From Chromatiales bacterium (lineage in GTDB: Bacteria; Pseudomonadota; Gammaproteobacteria; UBA6429; Thiohalophilaceae): a stretch of DNA of 35,860 bases. The notes below the pieces were generated by a model. It ran no database searches. It was not told the DNA's origin and saw nothing but the letters and a program-made list of their open reading frames with translations. Within the stretch, counting starts at the first letter, position 1. Each line of letters begins with the position of its first letter. Both the position numbers and the translations under genes were made by a program. The stretch is taken from contig JALSSV010000086.1 in NCBI GenBank assembly GCA_026984045.1, forward strand, positions 1 through 35,860. Reading direction: 5' to 3'. Below, piece by piece: positions 1 to 6,309 of the stretch.

Positions 1-638
1 TGTTCGGCGATCACGTCCTGCGTGTAGCCCTGATCTTCGGGCATGGGCGGCAGGTGGTCGGGATGGAGGCGGAAGTCGTCCGGATCCATGCCGCCGAGCA
101 TGTTGATCCGGGCCCAGGACCATTGCACGTCGGCGTAGGCCATGCGGATGTCCTGCTCCACGTCGTCGAGGCGGTAGGGCAGGAGGATCCGGTCGTCCTT
201 CTCGACGGTGGCGGGGCGCACGTCCCGGCCGGCGTACTTGTGCAGGTTGACGTCACGGAACCGGCCCTGGGGCAGCACTTCGAGTTCGCGCCAGAGGTAG
301 CCGCCCTTGAAGATGTAGAGCCAGCCGGGGGCGCGGGGCACGGCGCATTTCGCCGGGTCCGGCTCGGGGGTGGTGTAGACCCGCGGCAGGACGGGCACGA
401 GGACGTTCTTCTCGGGGGTGGGGGCTTCGTCCCGCCCTCGCGTGGCAACCTTGCCAAGGGGCAGGCTGTACCAGGTGAAGCGGGTGTCCTTGTACTTGAG
501 GAAAAACTTGCCGGTGCCCCGGGAGGGCATGACCAGCTCCCGGTTGCGGCCTTTCTGCGTGCCGGCGCCGAGGGGCACTTCCAGGCACTCGCCCCGGTGG
601 ATGCGGGCGTAGGCCGGGTTGACGGGGGTGTCAGTCAT
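1..638 (-). CDS. Hypothetical protein, N-terminal part; possible T6SS toxin-family (VasX-like) N-terminus
   Basis: An open frame runs from an ATG at 638 leftward off the window edge (212 codons seen). The start is set by a strong Shine-Dalgarno AAGGAGG on the minus strand, about nine bases upstream. The protein begins MTDTPVNPAYARI, has no signal peptide or membrane segment, and is rich in Pro, Arg and aromatic residues. A central stretch, APGWLYIFKGGYLWREL at about residues 110-126, recalls the 'R.GY.Y...G.W..Y' pattern in the N-terminal domains of VasX-like type VI secretion toxins. That resemblance is from memory and weak. The rest of the gene lies outside the window, so the function is open. 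It is divergent from fliK and shares a control region with a CRP-like site. The frame is real judging by its start signal and continuous length. Confidence 0.6.
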   Translation of the reverse strand, partial: MTDTPVNPAYARIHRGECLEVPLGAGTQKGRNRELVMPSRGTGKFFLKYKDTRFTWYSLPLGKVATRGRDEAPTPEKNVLVPVLPRVYTTPEPDPAKCAVPRAPGWLYIFKGGYLWRELEVLPQGRFRDVNLHKYAGRDVRPATVEKDDRILLPYRLDDVEQDIRMAYADVQWSWARINMLGGMDPDDFRLHPDHLPPMPEDQGYTQDVIAE

Positions 639-773
639 CGCGATCTTCCTCCTTGAAATTTCGGCCACGGGAAGGGGCGTGCGTGCCGGTCCATGGCCTG
701 TGTCGGGATGCGGGGTCGGCGGTTTCGCCCTGCGGAAACCACATTCAGATTAGCAAGTCCGTAGGATGAATCT

Positions 774-789
774 TGTGAACTGGATCACG
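774..789. promoter_or_regulatory. CRP/Vfr-like binding site
   Basis: TGTGA-N6-TCACG, nine of ten matches to the CRP half-site consensus TGTGA-N6-TCACA. It lies between the leftward gene starting at 638 and the sigma-54 promoter of fliK, so it could act on either. Binding is inferred from the motif only. Confidence 0.45.
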
Positions 790-830
790 GTTTTGGTGCG
801 GTGCTGGTAATAAGGCTCCGAACCCACGTC

Positions 831-846
831 TGGCACACGCCTTGCA
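831..846 (+). promoter_or_regulatory. Sigma-54 promoter upstream of fliK
   Basis: TGGCACACGCCTTGCA fits the -24/-12 consensus TGGCACG-N4-TTGCA at all but one position, with the invariant GG and GC in the correct spacing. The start site would be near 858, about 30 bases ahead of the fliK ATG. Sigma-54 control of mid-class flagellar genes through FlrC/FleR-type activators is established in Vibrio and Pseudomonas. Confidence 0.75.
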
Positions 847-889
847 GCTGTCCCGGCAACACAGGCAACCGAGACGATGGTGTGGCGTC

Positions 890-1966
890 ATGTCAGATAC
901 CCTTCCTGTACCCCAGTCCAGCGGCCAAGCCCGGCCGGCAACGGCTTCCGGCCAGCAGGGCGTGTCTCCCTCCGGTCCCGTTCCCGTCTCCGCGGGCGGC
1001 GCGGCGCCGGGCGGCGACGAGCGTCCGCCTTTCGAGGGGCTGCTCGACGCCGCCCTGGCGGCGCCCGAGGGAACGATGCTCGAAATGCTGCCGCTGACGG
1101 CGGCGGCAAATCCGCTGGCCCCCTTGCCGCAACCCGGCAAGGATCTGCCGGACGATGGCGGCCTGCCCATGGCCTGGAACGGCTTCTTCCTGGTCGGCGA
1201 GCCGGCCACTCCCACGCCGGCGCCCGCCGCCGGGAACGCCCAGCCGCCCTCCCTGCTGCTGGCCGCCGTGGAAGGCGAGGGCGCAAACGACACCACCCAG
1301 GCCCATGTGCAACTGCTGGCCGCCCGGACCCGCCTGCAGGGCGACGACGGCAGCGTGCCGATGCCCGATCCGGCCTTCGCCCGCCGCCTCGAAATCCTGG
1401 CCGCCACTCCGACCGACGTGCAGGGCGCCATGGCCACGAACCACGGCCACCGCGCCGACATGGCCGCGGTCGCCCCCCTGCCGGCCCATGCGCTCGCCGG
1501 TGGTGACCGGGGCCTGCCCCAGGCACCGGCCATCACCGTGCCGCCGCAGCATCCCCAATGGAGCCAGGCCGTCGGCGAACGGCTGCACTGGATGGTGGGC
1601 CAGCAACTGCAATCGGCGGAGATCCGCCTCGATCCGCCGGAACTGGGCAGCCTCGACGTGAAGGTGATGGTCAACAAGGACCATGCCACCGTCCACTTCG
1701 TCACCCACAATCCCCACGTGCGTGACGCCCTGGAAGCGGCGACCCCCCGCCTGCGGGAGATGTTCGCCGATGCCGGTCTCAACCTGGGTGACGTGAACGT
1801 CTCGCAGGAATCCTTCCAGCAGCAGGCGGCCCGGGAAGAGGCCGGCCGCCAGGCCACGGCTGGCGCCGGCGGTCCGGGCGATGAGGAAGGGATCATCGAC
1901 GCAGTGGGGGAGGTGAGCGCGTTGCCGGTGCGCAGGGGGCAGGGATTGCTCGATACCTATGTGTAA
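890..1966 (+). CDS. fliK: Flagellar hook-length control protein FliK
   Basis: 358 aa. FliK is secreted by the flagellar export apparatus, measures hook length and switches export specificity at FlhB. The first two-thirds are low-complexity, rich in Ala, Pro and Gly, as expected for the ruler part. The conserved C-terminal domain (Flg_hook) starts near W224 and contains the typical motif IRLDPPELGSLDV followed by VHFVTHNPHVRDAL. The tail is Gln-rich. The start at 890 (MSDTLPVPQ) is preferred over the upstream ATG at 842, because 842 lies inside the -12 element of the sigma-54 promoter and cannot be in the transcript. The gene stands at the head of the chemotaxis island, with about 110 bases to the STAS gene. 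Confidence 0.92.
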   Translation: MSDTLPVPQSSGQARPATASGQQGVSPSGPVPVSAGGAAPGGDERPPFEGLLDAALAAPEGTMLEMLPLTAAANPLAPLPQPGKDLPDDGGLPMAWNGFFLVGEPATPTPAPAAGNAQPPSLLLAAVEGEGANDTTQAHVQLLAARTRLQGDDGSVPMPDPAFARRLEILAATPTDVQGAMATNHGHRADMAAVAPLPAHALAGGDRGLPQAPAITVPPQHPQWSQAVGERLHWMVGQQLQSAEIRLDPPELGSLDVKVMVNKDHATVHFVTHNPHVRDALEAATPRLREMFADAGLNLGDVNVSQESFQQQAAREEAGRQATAGAGGPGDEEGIIDAVGEVSALPVRRGQGLLDTYV

Positions 1967-2001
1967 CCATACCGTGTCATGAAAATTTCCGTTGTCATGC
2001 C

Positions 2002-2028
2002 TAAAGACCGGTAGTCTGCGGCCGATGG
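2002..2028 (+). promoter_or_regulatory. Sigma-28 (FliA) promoter of the chemotaxis operon
   Basis: TAAA at 2002-2005, exactly 15 bases, then GCCGATGG at 2021-2028. The enterobacterial FliA consensus is TAAA-N15-GCCGATAA. It sits between fliK and the STAS gene, giving a leader of about 40 bases. The fliA gene itself lies downstream of this operon. Confidence 0.7.
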
Positions 2029-2075
2029 ATAGGTTGAGCCACCCGCGTCTTGGTGGCAGCCCGACAGGAAACGAC

Positions 2076-2369
2076 ATGGCCGAGAGCACGCCGATTCAAT
2101 GTCCGTCGACGCTGGACATCGCCGCCGTCGCGGACTTCCACCGCCAGCTGTGCGAGGCCTTCGATGCCGGTACAGCGCTGGAACTGCACGCCGCGGAACT
2201 GGAGCGCATCGACACCGCCGGTCTGCAGTTGCTGGCCGCCTGCTGCCTGGATGCGGTCAGCCGGAACATTCCCGTGCAGTGGGCGGAGACCTCCGGCGCG
2301 CTGCACGAGGCGGCAGCGCGTCTGGCGCTGGCCGATGTGCTGCAACTTCCCGAACCCCCGAACTCCTGA
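2076..2369 (+). CDS. STAS-domain protein at the head of the che operon
   Basis: 97 aa, essentially one STAS domain (anti-anti-sigma fold, as in SpoIIAA). The segment ERIDTAGLQLLAACC carries the usual phospho-acceptor loop with Thr47 in place of the common Ser. There are no membrane segments. The start at 2076 is preceded by AGGAA and is the first ATG downstream of the expected start site of the sigma-28 promoter; an ATG at 1992 would lie upstream of that promoter. It is 22 bases ahead of cheY and probably co-transcribed. Small STAS proteins occur at the head of some proteobacterial chemotaxis operons, but their role is unsettled. No partner anti-sigma kinase gene is visible here. Confidence 0.8.
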   Translation: MAESTPIQCPSTLDIAAVADFHRQLCEAFDAGTALELHAAELERIDTAGLQLLAACCLDAVSRNIPVQWAETSGALHEAAARLALADVLQLPEPPNS

Positions 2370-2391
2370 ACCTTCCAAGCGAGACGAAACC

Positions 2392-2754
2392 ATGGCTACG
2401 ATTCTGGCAGTTGACGATTCCGCCTCCATGCGACAGATGGTCGCCTTCACCCTCAAGGGCGCCGGGCACGACGTGGTGGAAGCCACCGATGGCGTCGATG
2501 CCCTGAACAAGGCGAAAGGCAAGCGCTTCGACCTGGTGATCTCCGACGTGAACATGCCCAACATGGACGGGATCACCCTGATCCGGGAGCTGCGCAGCCT
2601 GCCGGCCTTCAAGTTCACGCCGATCCTGATGCTCACCACCGAAAGCACGGCCGACAAGAAACAGGAAGGCAAGCAGGCAGGCGCTACCGGCTGGATCGTC
2701 AAACCCTTCAATCCCGATCAGTTGCTGGCCACCATCCGCAAGGTGCTGGGCTGA
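2392..2754 (+). CDS. cheY: Chemotaxis response regulator CheY
   Basis: 120 aa single receiver domain. The full active site is present: acidic pair D8-D9, phospho-acceptor D52 in SDVNMPNMDG, T82 in MLTTES and K104 in IVKPF. There is no output domain. Phosphorylated by CheA, it would bind the flagellar switch or act as a phosphate sink. The conserved KKQEGKQAGATGWIVKPF segment is typical of CheY proteins encoded next to CheA in non-enteric operons. It is followed 25 bases later by cheA. No cheZ lies in this operon, so dephosphorylation must rely on another protein or on intrinsic turnover. Confidence 0.95.
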   Translation: MATILAVDDSASMRQMVAFTLKGAGHDVVEATDGVDALNKAKGKRFDLVISDVNMPNMDGITLIRELRSLPAFKFTPILMLTTESTADKKQEGKQAGATGWIVKPFNPDQLLATIRKVLG

Positions 2755-2779
2755 ACGCCGATCGCCAGGGAGGCGCCCC

Positions 2780-4816
2780 ATGAGCATCGACCTTTCCCAG
2801 TTTCTCGAAACCTTCTACGAGGAGAGTTTCGAAGGCCTGGAGACCATGGAGCAGGAGCTCCTCAATCTGGAATCGGGCAACCACGATCCGGAAACCATCA
2901 ATAGCATCTTCCGCGCCGCCCATTCCATCAAGGGCGGTAGCGGTACCTTCGGCCTCGACAGCGTGGCCGAATACACCCACGTGTTGGAAACCCTCCTCGA
3001 CGAGATGCGCGACGGCCGCCGGGCCGTCACCCCGGAGATCATCGCGCCGCTGCTCGAATCGGTCGACGTGCTGCGTGACATGCTCACCGCCCTGCGCGCC
3101 GGCGAGGAACCGGATCCGGCCCCCGTGGCCGCCTCCCGGCAGAAGCTCGAAGCCGTGCTCGGCGCCGCCGGGGGCGGGGATGCCGCGTCCGCCGCCACCG
3201 AAGCGACTCCCGGCGCCCCGGCGGCAGGCTGGCAGATCCGCTTCCGCCCCCATCCCCACCTGCTGCAGACCGGCAACGATCCGGTGCGCATGTTCCGTGA
3301 ACTGGCCGAGCTGGGCGACCTCGAGGTGGAGGTCGACACCGACGCCCTCCCGGCCCTGGCCAATCTCGCCCCGGAGGATTGTTATCTCGGCTGGACGCTC
3401 ACCCTGCGCGGCGACGTGGCCCGGGAAGCGGTGGATGAGGTGTTCGACTGGGTGGAGGGCGACTGCGACCTGACCATCACCCCGCTCGATTCGGCGCCGC
3501 CTGAAACGCCTTCGGCACCGGCCGAGACCGCCGCCGCTACGCCATCGCCGGCGGCGAAGGCTGACGCCCCGGCGGCGTCCGCCCCGGCAAAGAAGCCGAC
3601 GCGGCCAGCCGAGGCCAGCTCCATCCGCGTGGCCATCGACAAGATCGACGAACTCATCAACATGATGGGCGAGCTGGTGATCACCCAGTCCATGCTCAGT
3701 CAGCTCGGCGAAGCGGAACAGTTCGGGCCGGAGCACATCGAGCGCCTGCGCGACGGCCTGGCCCAGCTCGAACGCAATACCCGCGAGCTGCAGGAAAACG
3801 TCATGCGCATCCGCATGCTGCCCATCAGCTTCGCCTTCCAGCGCTTTCCGCGGCTGGTCCACGACCTGGGCGCCAAGCTGGGCAAGCAGGTGGAGCTGCA
3901 ACTGTCCGGCGAACAGACGGAACTGGACAAGACGGTCATGGAGAAGATCGGCGATCCGCTGGTGCATCTGGTGCGCAACTCACTCGATCACGGCATCGAA
4001 ACCCCCGAGCAGCGGCGCGCGGCGGGCAAGCCGGAAACGGGCATCATCCACCTCAATGCCTTCCACGAAGGCGGCAACATCGTCATCGAGATCCGCGACG
4101 ACGGTGCCGGCCTCAACCGGGATCGGATCCTGGCCAAGGCCATCGAGAACGGCCTGGTCGGCCCGGACGAGCACCTGAGCGACGAACAGATCCACGATCT
4201 GATTTTCGCCCCCGGCTTCTCCACCGCCGAGGTGGTGTCGGACGTCTCGGGCCGCGGCGTGGGCATGGACGTGGTGCGCAAGAACATCCGCGCTCTGGGC
4301 GGGACGGTGGAAGTGCACAGCGAGCCGGGCCAGGGCTCCACCTTCACCATTCGCCTGCCGCTGACCCTGGCAATCCTCGACGGCCAGAGCGTGCGGGTGG
4401 GCAAGGAAATCTACATCGTGCCGCTGATCGCCATCATCGAATCGCTGCAGGTGGATCCCGAGGCCGTCAAGTCGGTGACCGGCGCGGCGCAGGTCTACTG
4501 CCTGCGTGACGAATACATCCCCATCGTGCACCTGGCCGAAGTGTTCGGCGTGCAGGCCGAGGCCCGCCGCCTGGAAGACGGCCTGCTGGTGGTGGTGGAA
4601 GGCGAGGGCAGCAAGATCGCCCTGTTCGTGGACGACCTGCTCGGCCAGCAGCAGGTGGTGATCAAGAGCCTGGAAACCAACTTCCGCAAGGTGGACGGCA
4701 TCTCCGGCGCCACCATCCTCGGCGATGGCACCGTGGCGCTGATCCTCGACATCACCGGCCTCATCGGCCTGTCGCGTACGCGGGCGACGGGCAGTGATGC
4801 CACCCGCGCGGCCTGA
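2780..4816 (+). CDS. cheA: Chemotaxis histidine kinase CheA
   Basis: 678 aa. The Hpt domain (about 1-105) carries phospho-acceptor H48 in AAHSIKGGSG. A P2-like response-regulator docking domain follows at about 150-235 (WQIRFRPHPHLL, then EVEVDTDALP). An Ala/Pro-rich linker leads to the dimerisation helices (about 280-345). The HATPase domain (about 350-530) has the N box with N400 in HLVRNSLDHG, DDGAG at 440-444 and the GRGVGMDVV lid motif. The CheW-like regulatory domain closes the protein (about 535-670, LAILDGQSVRVG). All catalytic elements are intact. A leader with AGGGAGG precedes the ATG. Cytoplasmic, coupled to receptors through CheW and phosphorylating CheY and CheB. Confidence 0.96.
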   Translation: MSIDLSQFLETFYEESFEGLETMEQELLNLESGNHDPETINSIFRAAHSIKGGSGTFGLDSVAEYTHVLETLLDEMRDGRRAVTPEIIAPLLESVDVLRDMLTALRAGEEPDPAPVAASRQKLEAVLGAAGGGDAASAATEATPGAPAAGWQIRFRPHPHLLQTGNDPVRMFRELAELGDLEVEVDTDALPALANLAPEDCYLGWTLTLRGDVAREAVDEVFDWVEGDCDLTITPLDSAPPETPSAPAETAAATPSPAAKADAPAASAPAKKPTRPAEASSIRVAIDKIDELINMMGELVITQSMLSQLGEAEQFGPEHIERLRDGLAQLERNTRELQENVMRIRMLPISFAFQRFPRLVHDLGAKLGKQVELQLSGEQTELDKTVMEKIGDPLVHLVRNSLDHGIETPEQRRAAGKPETGIIHLNAFHEGGNIVIEIRDDGAGLNRDRILAKAIENGLVGPDEHLSDEQIHDLIFAPGFSTAEVVSDVSGRGVGMDVVRKNIRALGGTVEVHSEPGQGSTFTIRLPLTLAILDGQSVRVGKEIYIVPLIAIIESLQVDPEAVKSVTGAAQVYCLRDEYIPIVHLAEVFGVQAEARRLEDGLLVVVEGEGSKIALFVDDLLGQQQVVIKSLETNFRKVDGISGATILGDGTVALILDITGLIGLSRTRATGSDATRAA

Positions 4817-4831
4817 CGGAGACGCAGCGAG

Positions 4832-5347
4832 ATGGAAGCCATGCAGATCGATTCGGCCCTCACCGGCGAGGTGGGCGACGGCAGCGAAGACCAGGTGCTG
4901 ACCTTCACCCTGGCCGACGAGGAATACGGCGTGGACATCCTGCGCGTGCAGGAGATCAAGGGCTGGGATTCGGTCACCGGCATCCCCAACACCCCCGACT
5001 ACATCCGTGGCGTAATCAACCTGCGCGGCACCATCGTGCCGGTGATCGACATGCGCCTGCGCTTCGGCCTGCCGCCGCTCGAGTACGGCCCGCTCACGGT
5101 GGTCATCGTGCTGCGGGTGGAGAGCGGCAGCCGCACGCGCATCATGGGGATCGTGGTGGATGCCGTCTCCGATGTCTACAACCTGCCCGAGGATCGGATC
5201 CGCCCGGCGCCCGACTTCGGCGGCGCGGTGGAGAGCGAGTTCATCACCGGCCTGGCCGGCGTCGAGGACAAGATGGTGATCGTGCTGGACGTGGATCGGC
5301 TGCTCAATTCCCGCGAACTGGCGGTGATGGACAGCCTGGGCGAATGA
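4832..5347 (+). CDS. cheW: Chemotaxis adaptor CheW
   Basis: 171 aa single CheW domain linking receptors to CheA. Characteristic segments include LTFTLADEEYGVDILRVQEI, GVINLRGTIVPVIDMRLRFG and GIVVDAVSDVYNL. A short acidic N-terminal extension of about 20 residues precedes the domain. It starts 15 bases after cheA and ends 13 bases before parA, consistent with one transcript. This is the only cheW in the window. Confidence 0.95.
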   Translation: MEAMQIDSALTGEVGDGSEDQVLTFTLADEEYGVDILRVQEIKGWDSVTGIPNTPDYIRGVINLRGTIVPVIDMRLRFGLPPLEYGPLTVVIVLRVESGSRTRIMGIVVDAVSDVYNLPEDRIRPAPDFGGAVESEFITGLAGVEDKMVIVLDVDRLLNSRELAVMDSLGE

Positions 5348-5360
5348 ACGGCAGGGGAAC

Positions 5361-6137
5361 ATGCGCATGCTGGCCGTAATCAACCAGAAGGGCGGGGTGG
5401 GCAAGACCACCACCACCCTCAACCTGGCCCATGCCCTGGCCCGTCAGGGGCGGCGCGTGCTGGCCATCGATCTCGATCCCCAGGCCCATCTCACCGCCGG
5501 CTTCGGTGCCCTGCTGCACGAACAGGCCGGTGTCGACAGCCTGATGCTGGGCGAAGCGGCGCTGGCCGAGCGGACCCTGCCGGTGCGCGAACGGCTCGAC
5601 CTGCTGCCCGCCGGCAGCCGTCTGGGTGAACTGGAGCACCTGCAGGAAGGCGGCGCCCGTCGCGGCTTTTTGTTGCGCGATACCCTCGGTGAGGCCGATG
5701 ACTACGATGCCGTGCTGATCGACTGCCCACCCTCGTCGGGGATCCTGGGCATGAACGCCCTGCTGGCCTGCCGCGAGGTGCTGATTCCGGTGGCCGGGGA
5801 TTTCTTCTCCCTGCAGGGGCTGGCGCGGCTGATGGCCATCTTCGAACACATCGAGTCCACCCTGAATCGGGAGATCCGCAAGTGGGTGGTGCTCACCCGC
5901 TTCCACGCGCGGCGGCGACTGGCCCGCGAGGTGCGCGACAAGATCCTCGACTACTTTCCCGACCGGGTGCTGCGCACGCCGATCCGCGAATCGGTGGCGC
6001 TGGCCGAGAGCCCCGGCTTCGGCCAGACCATTTTCGAATACCAGGCCCGCAGCCACGGCGCCCGGGACTATCAGGCCCTGGCCGAGGACCTCTGGCAGGG
6101 ACAGACCATGACCAGCGAGGCACCTTGCCATGCCTGA
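5361..6137 (+). CDS. parA: ParA/MinD-family ATPase of the chemotaxis operon
   Basis: 258 aa. The deviant Walker A motif KGGVGKTTTT lies at about residues 10-19 with the signature lysine, DLDPQAH follows at about 37, and the switch/Walker B region is AVLIDCPPS. ParA proteins form ATP-dependent gradients on the nucleoid and position cargo. Homologues in chemotaxis operons, such as PpfA of Rhodobacter sphaeroides, segregate cytoplasmic receptor clusters, while ParC of Vibrio places polar arrays. Here it sits between cheW and a soluble receptor, which favours the PpfA-like role. The ATG at 5367 (MLAVINQKGG) has better spacing from AGGGG than the one at 5361, so the protein may be two residues shorter. 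The end overlaps the next small ORF by 8 bases. Confidence 0.9.
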   Translation: MRMLAVINQKGGVGKTTTTLNLAHALARQGRRVLAIDLDPQAHLTAGFGALLHEQAGVDSLMLGEAALAERTLPVRERLDLLPAGSRLGELEHLQEGGARRGFLLRDTLGEADDYDAVLIDCPPSSGILGMNALLACREVLIPVAGDFFSLQGLARLMAIFEHIESTLNREIRKWVVLTRFHARRRLAREVRDKILDYFPDRVLRTPIRESVALAESPGFGQTIFEYQARSHGARDYQALAEDLWQGQTMTSEAPCHA

Positions 6138-6288
6138 ACGTGCAGCCCCAGATCCCGACAAGGCCCGACGTCTGCGGCGTCCGCGCAAGCGCCGCGTCAC
6201 CGAGTGGCCCTGGCGGACGCGTGTGGCGGCGAGCCGCTGCTGCATGCTGGACGAAATCCTGGCCGGGATTTCCTTCTCCGGTGGCTGA
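6130..6288 (+). CDS. Small Arg-rich ORF between parA and the receptor gene
   Basis: 52 aa. The ATG overlaps the parA stop by 8 bases and is preceded by GAGG nine bases upstream, an arrangement typical of translational coupling. The N-terminal half is strongly basic (KARRLRRPRKRRVTEWPWR), and the second half is short and hydrophobic with a CC pair. No family is recognised. ParA-type ATPases are normally stimulated by short basic peptides of their partners, so a ParA-activating role is conceivable, but this is inference. It may also be non-coding spacer, since no second copy is available for comparison. Confidence 0.35.
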   Translation: MPERAAPDPDKARRLRRPRKRRVTEWPWRTRVAASRCCMLDEILAGISFSGG

Positions 6289-6309
6289 CTTTCTTTCCAA
6301 GGAGCGAAC

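Noticed and set aside
842-889. Longer fliK from the ATG at 842
   Set aside because: The ATG lies inside the -12 region of the sigma-54 promoter, upstream of the expected transcript start.
3980-5422. 480-codon minus-strand frame opposite cheA and cheW
   Set aside because: Shadow frame; low-complexity His/Asp/Gln-rich protein without recognisable domains.
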